The translations under genes and the position numbers were made by a program. This document shows positions 39,518 to 48,414 of a DNA stretch of 64,000 nucleotides, piece by piece. The stretch is taken from positions 186,001 through 250,000 of the forward strand of contig DATMFF010000008.1 in assembly GCA_035556735.1 (NCBI GenBank), given 5' to 3'. Within the stretch, counting starts at the first letter, position 1. Each line of letters begins with the position of its first letter. This DNA is from CANJBX01 sp035556735. GTDB lineage: Bacteria > Pseudomonadota > Alphaproteobacteria > Rhizobiales > Xanthobacteraceae. The notes beneath the pieces are model-generated. The model was not told where the DNA came from and ran no database searches. It was given only the letters and a program-made list of their open reading frames with translations.

Positions 39518-39540
39518 GAGAGAGCTCTGCTCGTCACGAG

Positions 39541-39632
39541 GTCATTGCGAACACGATCCGAAGGACCGACGCCGCAATTCAGCGCGGCGCGTGAGACCTG
39601 GATTGCTTCGTCGCTACGCTCCTCGCAATGAC
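39541..39632. repeat. Dispersed inverted repeat (copy A)
   Basis: The unit starts GTCATTGCGAACACGATCCG and ends CTGGATTGCTTCGTCGCTAC, then TCCTCGCAATGAC, so its ends GTCATTGCGA/TCGCAATGAC are inverted. Copies are at 40948-41031 and, degraded, at 12737-12829. It overlaps the last codons of the XRE regulator gene. Confidence 0.75.
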
Positions 39633-40426
39633 GAGGCGGTCTCGCGCAGCGCCCGCGCGGTCTCCTCGTCGGCCGGAAAGAACGTCTCCAGCGCGATCTC
39701 CGACAACAGGATGTCGACCGGCGTGCCGAAGACGGTGGTGGTCGACAGGAACGACAGCACGCCCGTCTCGGTCCGCAGCCGCAGCGGCACGATGATCCCG
39801 GCATAGCGGCGGTCGATCGAGGGCGGCGCGGACGAGGCGCCACCGCCGTAGCCGCACAGCTCGTGCAGGAGTTCGCCCAGCACCGCATCGGCGGTGACGT
39901 CGATCTGGCGGCGCAGGCGCTCGATGAGATGCGCGCGCCATTCGGCGAGATTGACGATGCGCGGCGCGAGCCCCTTCGGGTTGAGGCTCAGGCGCAGCAC
40001 GTTGACCGGCGGCTTGAGCAGCTCCGCGTCGGCGCCGGCCATCAGGCGCGCGGCGGCGGTGTTGGCCGATAGCAGCGTCCAATGCCGGTCGATGGCGAGG
40101 GCGGGATAGGGCTCGTGGCTTGCCAGCAGCGCGTCGATGGCCTGGCGCGCGGCCGCGAGCGCGGGGTCCTGCAGCGTGCGTTCGGGGAACACGGGCGCAT
40201 AGCCGGCGGCCACCAGCATCACGTTGCGCTCGCGCAGCGGCACGTCGAGCCGTTCGGCGAGATGCAGCACCATGTCGCGCGAGGGCAGCGAGCGCCCGGT
40301 TTCGAGAAAGCTCAGGTGGCGCGCGGAAATCTCCGCCTCGGTGGCGAGCTCGAGCTGGGACAGGCGGCGGCGCTGGCGCCACTCGCGCAGATAGTCCCCG
40401 ACGGGCCTGGCCGCGACCGATGTCAT
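39614..40426 (-). CDS. XRE-family regulator with MmyB-like ligand domain
   Basis: Starting at the ATG at 40426 the protein has 270 residues. Residues 10-65 are a Cro/C1 helix-turn-helix (YLREWRQRRRLSQLELATEA, ISARHLSFLETGRSLPSRDM). The rest (PALAIDRHWTLLSANTAAAR, VNVLRLSLNPKGLAPRIVNL) matches the MmyB-like ligand-binding domain that binds fatty acids in related regulators. The last residues are encoded inside a dispersed repeat, so the original C-terminus may have been altered. It is divergent from the small membrane protein gene at 40548, its probable target. Confidence 0.9.
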   Translation of the reverse strand: MTSVAARPVGDYLREWRQRRRLSQLELATEAEISARHLSFLETGRSLPSRDMVLHLAERLDVPLRERNVMLVAAGYAPVFPERTLQDPALAAARQAIDALLASHEPYPALAIDRHWTLLSANTAAARLMAGADAELLKPPVNVLRLSLNPKGLAPRIVNLAEWRAHLIERLRRQIDVTADAVLGELLHELCGYGGGASSAPPSIDRRYAGIIVPLRLRTETGVLSFLSTTTVFGTPVDILLSEIALETFFPADEETARALRETASSLRGA

Positions 40427-40547
40427 GCCCGGCAAAATAACGCAGCCGGCGAGGCGGCTCCATGACCTCGCAGGTAATCGACTTGGCTCCCTGCTGCCAT
40501 CACCGTCATCCGCGCGTGATCAACGCGAAACGAGAAGGAGCCCTTTG

Positions 40548-40940
40548 ATGATGATGACCCAGATCCTCGACCGTCCGTCCTTCCTGCGCCGCGCGCTGCT
40601 CGCCGATGCGCTGCTCAGCGGCGCCACGGCGCTGCTGACGATCGCCGGCGCCGACGTGCTGTCGCCCTGGCTGGCGCTGCCGGCCGCGCTGCTGCGCGGC
40701 GCCGGCCTCGTGCTCGTGCCCTACGTGGCCTTCGTGCTCATCGTCGCCACGCGCGCCGCGATCGCGCGGCCGGCGGTGGTTGCGATCATCGCCGCCAACC
40801 TCCTGTGGGCGGCGGCGAGCATCGGCCTCCTGCTCACCGGGTGGGTCGCGCCCGGCATGCTCGGTTATGCCTTCGTGATCGGGCAGGCCGCGGTGGTCGC
40901 CGTGCTCGGCGAGCTGCAGGTGATGGGGCTGCGGCGATAG
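40548..40940 (+). CDS. Small four-helix membrane protein
   Basis: The 130-residue product starts at the first of three ATGs (MMMTQILDRPSFLRRALLAD) after AAGGAG. Four hydrophobic helices follow, including LLSGATALLTIAGADVLSPW, GLVLVPYVAFVLIVATRA, AVVAIIAANLLWAAASIGLL and MLGYAFVIGQAAVVAVLGEL. No family name was recognised beyond a general resemblance to unnamed rhizobial membrane proteins found next to MmyB-type regulators. Divergent transcription suggests control by that regulator. Confidence 0.82.
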   Translation: MMMTQILDRPSFLRRALLADALLSGATALLTIAGADVLSPWLALPAALLRGAGLVLVPYVAFVLIVATRAAIARPAVVAIIAANLLWAAASIGLLLTGWVAPGMLGYAFVIGQAAVVAVLGELQVMGLRR

Positions 40941-40947
40941 GGGCGCT

Positions 40948-41031
40948 CGTCATTGCGAGGAGGGCGCAGCCCGACGGGGCAATCCAGCGCGACGATTCGG
41001 CCCTGGATTGCTTCGCTGCGCTCGCAATGAC
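40948..41031. repeat. Dispersed inverted repeat (copy B)
   Basis: CGTCATTGCGAGGAGGGCGC opens the unit and CCCTGGATTGCTTCGCTGCG, then CTCGCAATGAC, closes it. This is the cleanest copy of the family also seen at 39541-39632. It fills the space between the convergent membrane-protein and oxidase genes. Confidence 0.78.
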
Positions 41032-41038
41032 CCGGGCG

Positions 41039-42190
41039 CTAGTTCTTCAGCGGCGGGCGATAGAGATTGTCGCGCGTGATCTCGCTGACCTTGTTCACGC
41101 CGGTGAGGATCATGGCGTTGTCGAAGCTCTCGCGGATCACCTCGAGCGCGGCCCCGACGCCCTTCTCGCCCATGGCGGCGAGGCCGTAGAGGAAGGCGCG
41201 GCCGATCAGGCAGCCGCGCGCCCCGTTGGCGATCGCCTTGTAGACGTCGTGGCCCGAGCGCACGCCGCCGTCGAACAGCACCTCGAGCTGATCGCCGACC
41301 GCGTCCGCGATATGGGGCAGCACGGAGATCGTGCCCGACGCGCCGTCGAGCTGGCGCCCGCCGTGGTTCGAGACGACGATGCCGTCGACGCCTTCGGAGG
41401 CGGCGCGCTTGGCGTCCTCCACGTCGAGGATGCCCTTGAGCACGAGCTTGCCCTTCCAGCGCTCGCGGATCCAGTCGAGGTCGCGCCAGTTCAGGCTCTG
41501 ATCGGAGTTCTGCGAGGCCCACGAGCCCTGCTTGAGGGTGCCGACCGCCTTGCCGAGGTAGCTCTCCAGGTTGCCGAACGACTTGCGCTTGCTCATCAGC
41601 ACGCTCGACATCCAGCGCGGCTTGGTCATCACGTCGAAGGCGTTGCGCATGGTGATCTTCGGCGGAACCGTCAGGCCGTTCTTGATGTCGGCGTGGCGCT
41701 GCCCGCGATAGGGCAGGTCGACGGTGAGGAACATGGTGGTGACGCCGACGGCGGTGGCGCGGTCGATCATAGCGCGCGCGAAGCCGCGGTCCTTGAACAC
41801 ATAGAGCTGGTACCACAGCGGCGTCTTGATCGCGCCGGCGACGTCCTCGATCGAGCACACCGACATGGTCGAGAGGCAGAACTTGACGCCGACGCGCTCG
41901 GCCGCGCGCGCCGCAAGGATCTCGCCGTCGCCGTGCAGCAGGCCGGTGAGCCCGGTCGGCGCGATCGCAACCGGCATCGACACCTTCTCGCCCATCATGG
42001 TGGTGGAGAGGTCGCGCTTGGAGGTGTCGACCATCACGCGCTGGCGCAGGCGGATGGCGTTGAGGTCGTTGCGGTTGTTGGCGAGCGTGAGCTCGTCGTA
42101 GGAGCCGCCGTCGACGTAGTCGAACAGCGCCTTGGGCACGCGCTTGCGCGCGAGCACGCGCAGGTCTTCGATGTTGGTGATGGGCGTCAT
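41039..42190 (-). CDS. FMN-dependent alpha-hydroxy-acid oxidase/dehydrogenase
   Basis: The ATG at 42190 follows GGGGAG and gives 383 residues (MTPITNIEDLRVLARKRVPK). It has the family core: LFDYVDGGSYDELTLANNRN, APTGLTGLLHGDGEILAARA, and the active-site SNHGGRQLDGASGTISVLPH with FDGGVRSGHDVYKAIANGAR. Members oxidise L-lactate, glycolate or mandelate with FMN. The specific substrate is not evident, though the sequence is nearest in style to LldD. It stands alone, upstream codons to 42322 being non-conserved. Confidence 0.92.
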   Translation of the reverse strand: MTPITNIEDLRVLARKRVPKALFDYVDGGSYDELTLANNRNDLNAIRLRQRVMVDTSKRDLSTTMMGEKVSMPVAIAPTGLTGLLHGDGEILAARAAERVGVKFCLSTMSVCSIEDVAGAIKTPLWYQLYVFKDRGFARAMIDRATAVGVTTMFLTVDLPYRGQRHADIKNGLTVPPKITMRNAFDVMTKPRWMSSVLMSKRKSFGNLESYLGKAVGTLKQGSWASQNSDQSLNWRDLDWIRERWKGKLVLKGILDVEDAKRAASEGVDGIVVSNHGGRQLDGASGTISVLPHIADAVGDQLEVLFDGGVRSGHDVYKAIANGARGCLIGRAFLYGLAAMGEKGVGAALEVIRESFDNAMILTGVNKVSEITRDNLYRPPLKN

Positions 42191-42276
42191 GACCAGCTCC
42201 CCGCAGGTTCTCTCGTTCGCGCAATCGCGATTCCAGGCGGCGCGCGGCTGCCGACGTCCGGTCGCGGATTGCGGAG

Positions 42277-43254
42277 CTACGCGACGCGGCCCTGGAATTG
42301 TCCCGTTTTCCGGAAGCGCCACAAGTAGCTCGGCACGATCGCAGCCATGGTATGCGGCGCGATGCCGAGTCCTTCGAGGGTGCGGCCCTCGCGGATCGCC
42401 GCCTCCGACACGACGTTGTCGGCCTTGAGCAGCTCGACCTGATCGGGGGTCAGCGGCGGCTTGGGCAGGAACTGCAGGAGCGCCGCCTGGGCCTTCGCCG
42501 CCCAGAACGGCACCGGCACCAGCAGGCGCTTGCGCTCGACGGTGGCGAGCACGTATTCGAGCAGTTCCTTGAAGGTCACGATCTGCGGCCCGCCGAGCTC
42601 GTAGGTCGTTCCGGGCTTCGTGGCGCCATCCACCGCCAGCGCCACCGCCTCGGCGACATCGCCGACATAGACCGGCTGGAAGCGCGTCGCCCCGCCGCCG
42701 ACCAGCGGCAGCACGGGCGAGAAGCGGGCGAGCGAGCCGAAGCGGTTGAAGAAGTCGTCCTCCGGCCCGAACATGATCGAGGGGCGGAAAATGGCGGCGT
42801 CCGGTGCGGCCGCCAGCACGCGCTGTTCTCCCTCCGCCTTGGAGCGGCCATAGGCCGAAGGCGAGCTCTCGTCGGCGCCGATGGCCGAGACGTGCACGAA
42901 GCGCGCGCCCTGGGCGACGGCGGCCTGGGCGGCGGCCTGCGCGCCCTGCGCCTGCACGGCCTCGAAGCGCTGGCGCCCCCGCTCGAACAGGATGCCGACG
43001 AGGTTGACCACGACGGCGGCGTCGCGGGCGGCGGCGGCGATCGAGGCCGGATAGCGCAGGTTGGCCTGCACCGCGTGGATCTGGCCGACGCGGCCGAGCG
43101 GCTGCAGGTGGCCGGCGAGCTCCGGCCGGCGCACCGCAGCGCGGATGCGGTAACCGCGCTTGGCGAGCGCGCGCACCACGTGGCGGCCGAGGAATCCCGA
43201 CCCGCCGATCACCGTGACGATCGTATCGAGGTTGGCTTGTTCGACTGGGGGCAT
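42277..43254 (-). CDS. NDUFA9-like NAD(P)-binding protein (complex I-associated family)
   Basis: Starting at the ATG at 43254 the product has 325 residues. It has an extended-SDR nucleotide-binding motif TVIGGSGFLGRHVVRALAKR, followed by FVHVSAIGADESSPSAYGRS (with the Tyr-x-x-x-Lys of the family) and YELGGPQIVTFKELLEYVLA. This is the alphaproteobacterial relative of mitochondrial NDUFA9, an assembly or accessory factor of complex I, here far from nuo genes. It precedes the tRNA-Leu on the opposite strand, a typical rhizobial neighbour. Confidence 0.88.
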   Translation of the reverse strand: MPPVEQANLDTIVTVIGGSGFLGRHVVRALAKRGYRIRAAVRRPELAGHLQPLGRVGQIHAVQANLRYPASIAAAARDAAVVVNLVGILFERGRQRFEAVQAQGAQAAAQAAVAQGARFVHVSAIGADESSPSAYGRSKAEGEQRVLAAAPDAAIFRPSIMFGPEDDFFNRFGSLARFSPVLPLVGGGATRFQPVYVGDVAEAVALAVDGATKPGTTYELGGPQIVTFKELLEYVLATVERKRLLVPVPFWAAKAQAALLQFLPKPPLTPDQVELLKADNVVSEAAIREGRTLEGLGIAPHTMAAIVPSYLWRFRKTGQFQGRVA

Positions 43255-43397
43255 CGCTGGCACCGAATCCCGCCCCGACCCTGCGGGGCGCCGACGCGGG
43301 AAGTACTAGATCGGGGCGCGGGTGTATAGGCCCGGCGCGGGCGGGGCCGCCAGCGTTGACAAGGCGAAAGGCGGACCCTTATCTGTGCCTGCCTGAT

Positions 43398-43482
<85 letters not shown>

Positions 43483-43568
43483 TAAGTTCTCGGACCTCAG
43501 TCCGCTCAATAACTTAAGGCCCAGCAAGGCTTTGCGCTCGCCCGACTGTGATACAAGGGTGAGTAACA

Positions 43569-45224
43569 ATGCTGTTTCGACTGGTGCGTCCGTTGAAGCG
43601 TCCAGGTTCCCGCAATCCGCAGTTCGTCAAGCGCATCCCGGCCGATGTGAGGCCGAGAGCGGCAGGCCTCAAGCTCGCGATTCCGGTCGGTGACAGCACG
43701 CAAACGCGGACGGTCTCCGGACGCGCCCACTTCATCAAACTCTCGCTGCGCACCAACGATCCTGCCGAGGTCAAAGCGCGGCTCGCAGTGGTCGATGCCT
43801 ACCTCGAAAATGTGTGGCGCGGGTTACGCGCAACAGCGCCGGTATCGCTGACCCACAAGCAGGCCACGGCATTGGCGGGAGAGCTTTATCGAGGCTGGGC
43901 GCAAGGTGCGGACAGCGAGCGCGCCCTAGCGGTTGAGCACGTGCCCGGGATCGGCTGGCAGAGGGTTATCCCGGAGGAACTGCCCGAGGAATGGGACGCG
44001 GTGCTTGCCCGCTGGGAGCAGCTCGGCGCGAGCGAGGATATCGATACCCTGGAACGGACCTTGGGCGCGATAGTGGACCGCCTCTTGCTCGCGAGAGGAA
44101 TCAAGGGTGTTGACGAAGCATCGCGCGCGACGCTGCTGAAATCCTTTTGGCAAGCCGCCCGGGACGCATTCGAGACGCGCAAGCGCAATGCGGAAGGCGA
44201 CTATTCGCCAGACCCGAAGTCGGAGCGCTTCCCAGAGTGGACATCGCCGCAGACTTCCCGCCCGGCCGCCGCAAAGGTTTCCCTCAAGGGATTAGTCGAA
44301 GCGTGGTGGCTTGAGGCGAAAGCCACCGGCCGCAAGCCGAGCACCTACGAGAGCTATCGCAACACCATGACTAGCTTCGCGGACTTCCTGGAGCATGACG
44401 ACGCCACGCGTGTCAGTCGCGATGACGTGGTTCGCTTCAAGGATCACCGGCTTGCATCGGTCCATCCGCGCACCGGGAAACCAATATCGGCGAAGACGGT
44501 GAAGGACAGCGACTTGGCGGGCCTCAAGACGGTCTTTGGGTGGGCCAAGGTTAACGGCAAGCTGGTGAGCAATCCGGCAGAGGGTATCACCATCAAGCTG
44601 GGCAAACCCCGCAAGCTGCGGTCTAAGGGCTTCACAGACTCGGAAGCCACGGCGATCTTGAAGGCTGCGCTACGCGTGAAACAGGGGCAAGAGCGGCCCG
44701 AGACGTTTGCTGCCAAGCGGTGGGTGCCTTGGCTCTGCGCCTACACGGGCGGGCGCGTTGGCGAGTTGGCGCAACTGCGCAAGGAGGATATCCGCCGTGA
44801 GGGCAAGCACTGGGTCGCGACCATCACGCCCGAAGCGGGCACGGTGAAGAACAACGAGGCGCGCGATGTGGTGTTGCATCCGCATCTCGTCGAGCTGGGC
44901 TTTATCGAATTCGTGAAACGAGCGCCTAAGGGACATTTGTTCCTCAGGCCCGCGAGTAGCGGCGACGTTTTGGGACCACTTAAGGGATTGAAGAACAGGC
45001 TGCGAGAGTTCGTTCGCGCCGTGGTCCCCGACAGGAACGTCGCGCCAAACCACGGATGGCGGCATCGCTTCAAGACTGTCGGGGTGGACGCTGCAATCGA
45101 GCATCGTGTCTTGGATGCGATCCAGGGACAGCAGCCGCGGAATGTATCGGAAAGCTATGGTGAGGTGACCATTAAGGCGCAAGCGGCTGCCATTGCCAAA
45201 TTGCCGCGCTACCTAGTGCGATAA
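43569..45224 (+). CDS. Tyrosine-type site-specific integrase
   Basis: The 551-residue protein starts MLFRLVRPLKRPGSRNPQFV, an N-terminal type that gives RIPADVRPRAAG seen in large integrases of alphaproteobacterial islands. A SAM-like core-binding domain (WWLEAKATGRKPSTYESYRN) precedes the catalytic domain with Arg396 (YTGGRVGELAQL), Lys427, His495-x-x-Arg498 (NHGWRHRFK) and the nucleophile Tyr530 (VSESYGEVT). It should integrate and excise the island at the tRNA-Leu end. All catalytic residues are present, so it may be active. Confidence 0.95.
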   Translation: MLFRLVRPLKRPGSRNPQFVKRIPADVRPRAAGLKLAIPVGDSTQTRTVSGRAHFIKLSLRTNDPAEVKARLAVVDAYLENVWRGLRATAPVSLTHKQATALAGELYRGWAQGADSERALAVEHVPGIGWQRVIPEELPEEWDAVLARWEQLGASEDIDTLERTLGAIVDRLLLARGIKGVDEASRATLLKSFWQAARDAFETRKRNAEGDYSPDPKSERFPEWTSPQTSRPAAAKVSLKGLVEAWWLEAKATGRKPSTYESYRNTMTSFADFLEHDDATRVSRDDVVRFKDHRLASVHPRTGKPISAKTVKDSDLAGLKTVFGWAKVNGKLVSNPAEGITIKLGKPRKLRSKGFTDSEATAILKAALRVKQGQERPETFAAKRWVPWLCAYTGGRVGELAQLRKEDIRREGKHWVATITPEAGTVKNNEARDVVLHPHLVELGFIEFVKRAPKGHLFLRPASSGDVLGPLKGLKNRLREFVRAVVPDRNVAPNHGWRHRFKTVGVDAAIEHRVLDAIQGQQPRNVSESYGEVTIKAQAAAIAKLPRYLVR

Positions 45225-45310
45225 TCTAGCCGGTATGGAACCGGTCACTTTGCGCCCAACAAGCAGGCACTAAGCGCCGTGAGACCACTTTCCCCCTGGG
45301 GCGACAAACC

Positions 45311-46194
45311 ATGACAACCTTCTGGGTAGAGATTTCGGCTCTTGACCATGGTCACGGCGGTCCTGGCTGGGAGCTTGGTAGGTGCCTTTGGAGTCCGGCC
45401 ACTGATCGTGTCGGAAATGACCGATACCGAATCATGCGTGAGCCTGCTGCAGGCGACACTGTCTGCCACCTCATTCGGCGCAACGATGGTCGCGTGTTGG
45501 CCGGCAAATCCATTGTAGCGGGTGCTGCTGCAATTCGGAATGACGCGCCGCCAACGCCTGGCGTCTGGGCCAATTTCCAAGGCTACTATCGCATTCCGCT
45601 TACCGACTTTGTGCCCTTCGATCCGGCGCCCAGCATCGACAGCATTGAAGCATCCAATGCGGATGAAATTCGTGCTGACATCTTTCCGCTAAGGCCAGAA
45701 CATCATCCTTACGTCACATATGGTCCGGGCTTCGCCTTGCGCAGGGAATGTACCTTGGCAAGCTCACCAATCGTATGATCGAAATATTTGGAGCATATGC
45801 CGGCCTCAACGCTACCAGCACCGGGTTGGAGAAGGCCGGAGTTGACTTGACTGTCTTTCAGGAAGGCGAACAGCTCAGACGTGAGCGCACCTTCTTTTCG
45901 CGAAATCCAAAGCTTCGCGAAGAGGCTATCAGAAAGCACGGGTTGAACTGCACGGTTTGTAATTTTGACTTTGCAACCGTTTATGGTGTGCTTGGTGCAG
46001 GTTACATCGAAATGCATCATCTTGAATCAGTGAGTGAGCGGGCCAGCAAGAGCACCAGTGGTTGGTCAATTTCGGCTGAGGATGTTCGCCCGCTATGTGC
46101 GAACTGTCACCGAATGGTACACCGACGGCGTCCACCGTTGTCTCTTGAGGAGCTCAGCAAATTGATTGTGCGTGCCCCGCAGGTCGCCGGATGA
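45311..46194 (+). pseudogene. EVE-like/HNH endonuclease split by a frameshift
   Basis: The first frame (45311-45778) encodes MTTFWVEISALDHGHGGPGW, CLWSPATD and PPTPGVWANFQGYYRIPLTD, which reads like an EVE (PUA/YTH-fold) domain that binds modified bases. It leaves frame after GPGFALR. The second frame (ATG 45748 to 46194) has MYLGKLTNRMIEIFGAYAGL and an HNH nuclease: CTVCNFDF, IEMHHLESVSE, VRPLCANCHRMVHRR. Restoring one C near 45742 would join them as FALRQGMYLGKL. EVE-HNH fusions are modification-dependent (type IV-like) restriction enzymes. It is probably inactive, unless the HNH half is made alone from 45748. The snc-like gene overlaps its stop by four bases. Confidence 0.65.
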
Positions 46195-46679
46195 CTTGGG
46201 CCGAATACGTGCACGTAGTCGCACTTGCTGTTCTGTTAACAACATCTGTGTCGGCGGGCGAGTTCGCTGGCTATGTGGTCGATGTTCATGACGGTGATGG
46301 CTTCACCCTTGAGCAGGCTGATGGGCATTTTCAGCGAGTGCGGCTCTGCGGGATCGATTCTCCGGAGTCGTGGTGTCCACGGTACGACGAAGCCGCCAAG
46401 ACCTTGGGGAAATTAGTTTTGGGTCGGTCCGTCCGGTGCCGGCAGGTAGGCTCTGGTACCGTATGTGACGGAAGATCCAGACCTACCAGTGGCAATCGCA
46501 TCGTCGCTCAGTGCTTTGTCGGGTCCTCCGAGCGAGACGTCGCCTCGGTGCTGGTGGAGCAGGGCCTAGCGTGTGACTGGACGCGGTTCTCCGGTGGCTA
46601 CTACTCCGCGCGAGGAAAGGGTCGTGCGTGCCCGGTGCACCACCGCTCGACATGCCAAGCAGCAGCGATGCCCCGATAA
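46191..46679 (+). CDS. Secreted thermonuclease-like protein (SNase fold)
   Basis: The 162-residue protein has a signal peptide (VHVVALAVLLTTSVSAGEF, cut near residue 22) and the staphylococcal-nuclease-like core: VVDVHDGDGFTLEQ, FQRVRLCGIDSPESWCPRYD (with the conserved Arg and Asp), then ASVLVEQGLACDWTRFSGGY. It likely degrades or binds nucleic acid in the periplasm or outside. ATGA overlap with the HNH gene suggests co-transcription. The glycine-rich segment around TVCDGRSRPTSGNRI is unusual. Confidence 0.8.
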   Translation: MTWAEYVHVVALAVLLTTSVSAGEFAGYVVDVHDGDGFTLEQADGHFQRVRLCGIDSPESWCPRYDEAAKTLGKLVLGRSVRCRQVGSGTVCDGRSRPTSGNRIVAQCFVGSSERDVASVLVEQGLACDWTRFSGGYYSARGKGRACPVHHRSTCQAAAMPR

Positions 46680-46978
46680 ACAAGAGTGTTCCGGCTCCCG
46701 ATAGGGGGCTGAGGATGGTCATCCCCCCGCCATCTCACATCCTCATTGCCACCAGGGCCTTTAGGGAAGGGCCGGAGGTAGGGTTTGGAGGATGGGGGAA
46801 CGGCATCCCTCCGCCCTAGGGAGCGTCTCTAGGGACACTCTTAGGTGTGGGAGATGATTGAATAGTCATCACATCCACGGTTCAACTAGAGGACACCTAA
46901 GGAACACCCACTAGGGATAAGCTGCTATAGCGGAACGATAAGCCGCGGACCCGCTGCTGCCCTCTAGACAGTGATGCC
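46680..46978. other. Convergent intergenic region with short inverted repeat
   Basis: About 300 bases without a credible gene separate the SNase gene from the polymerase gene. The word CTAGGG/TAGGG recurs several times, and CTTAGGTGT (46840-46848) faces ACACCTAAG (46893-46901) as an inverted repeat with a 44-base loop. This could be a bidirectional terminator or a remnant of an insertion. Confidence 0.4.
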
Positions 46979-48406
46979 TCAATCGGCCACGGTTTCGACA
47001 CTGGCAGGAATATCGGCCCCTGTCGCTCGCTTGGCTTCGTTCTCCATGACGGCTCTCGCTTCGGCTGCGTGACGTTCCGCAACCAGCACCGCGTCATGGA
47101 TCGGCAGCGCGATGATGCCCCGCTTGAGCAGCGCCAGGACAACCACGGTGATCAGGTCGCTTTCCTGACGCATGAAGCGGTGCCCGTGCCCGCTTTCGAA
47201 TAGCGCGGCAATCGGCGCGTGCTTGCACTTGATCGCTTGGATTTCGTGGCTCGGCTTCGTTCCCGGTGGAAACGCATTGCGCATCTCTGCCCGCTCCCGA
47301 GGGCCGGCACCGGGCCACTGCTTGAGGGGGCCCGTGCAAAAGAACAGCGCGTTGATCATTTTCTTGCGCGCGTTGCGGAGTTCTTTCCATTGAGGCCGCG
47401 TGGCGTCGGCGCCAGTCAGGTCGTAAAGGTCGCCCTTCGGGGGATCGATGTTCGCCTCCGCGTAGGCGAGCCTCAAGAAGAGCTGCCCATAGTCCACCAG
47501 TGCAACGGGCTCGCCACCGATGCGAAGGTGCCGGAACCGGTCAGCCCGGGTCATGTTCTGCCAGAAGCCGCCGAACAGCCGGCCGCCGCGGTCCCAAGAC
47601 CCGTTGAAGTAGCGGCGGAGCGTCCGGTGATGCGGGGTTAGCAAGACCGCCATCGGCTTGTCCGGGCGTTCGCTTAGGTAGGCTCCCCGACCGTTGCCGC
47701 ACTCGATCCGCGCGCTCCGCAGCGCCGCGTTGATTGCCTGCATTTCTGCGTCCACCTTGTCGAGCCACGGCCCGATATCTGGCGGGTAGGTCCGGCGAGC
47801 GATCTCTTGGAAAGCCTCGTCCTCGTCAGGACCGGCAACATCCGCCGCCGTGAGGATGATTGCTCTTGGTTCATGCTCAAGACGCAGGGCGTTCCAATCG
47901 GACTTTCCCATTGGCAGATACTTGGCCAGCTTCCCGGTGGCCTGGATCGTCGTGGGTCCCCGAAACGGATAGCCTTTAACTTTGACCGCGAGGCCGAGCT
48001 CCTGCATCAGGTCGATGACCTTGCGGGCTGTCTTGCCGAAGATCGGCGTATAGCGTGACGCGGCATTCGCAAGGGGAATCGCTAGGCAGCGGTCGGGGGC
48101 CGCAATCGAAAGCGCCAGCAAGTTGCAGGCGATACACTCCACGGCAGCCCGGAATCTCCGCTCGTCAGCCACCCGCCGCTGTCGCTGCCTGGGATGCTCC
48201 GCATGTTCGTGCTCAAGGAGCGCGGTCGTCAGCTGCCCGATTACAGCTTGCAAAGAGGGAGCCTCCGCACGCCATCGCGGTTCGCATCGGACCGGCGGCG
48301 GCCTTTGGTTTGGTTTCGGCTGATTGTCGGGCGCGAAGTGATCGGGCTGGATGTTCAACCTGTGCGCACCGCCACCCTCGGAGGTGATATCCCGCGTACG
48401 TGCCAT
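46979..48406 (-). CDS. PolA-like palm-domain polymerase of the island
   Basis: From the ATG at 48406, 475 residues begin MARTRDITSEGGGAHRLNIQ; the open frame above runs through the next gene. Three right-hand polymerase motifs can be seen: motif A VALVDYGQLFLRLAYAEAN with Asp305, a motif B-like RNARKKMINALFF (344-356) and motif C LPIHDAVLVAERH with His437-Asp438, the HD signature shared by family A DNA polymerases and T7-like RNA polymerases. The Glu of the usual HDE is Ala here. There is no 3'-5' exonuclease domain. It is the last gene of a three-gene cassette. DNA- versus RNA-polymerase, or a primase-like job, is open. Confidence 0.6.
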   Translation of the reverse strand: MARTRDITSEGGGAHRLNIQPDHFAPDNQPKPNQRPPPVRCEPRWRAEAPSLQAVIGQLTTALLEHEHAEHPRQRQRRVADERRFRAAVECIACNLLALSIAAPDRCLAIPLANAASRYTPIFGKTARKVIDLMQELGLAVKVKGYPFRGPTTIQATGKLAKYLPMGKSDWNALRLEHEPRAIILTAADVAGPDEDEAFQEIARRTYPPDIGPWLDKVDAEMQAINAALRSARIECGNGRGAYLSERPDKPMAVLLTPHHRTLRRYFNGSWDRGGRLFGGFWQNMTRADRFRHLRIGGEPVALVDYGQLFLRLAYAEANIDPPKGDLYDLTGADATRPQWKELRNARKKMINALFFCTGPLKQWPGAGPRERAEMRNAFPPGTKPSHEIQAIKCKHAPIAALFESGHGHRFMRQESDLITVVVLALLKRGIIALPIHDAVLVAERHAAEARAVMENEAKRATGADIPASVETVAD

Positions 48407-48414
48407 CTGCGGAC

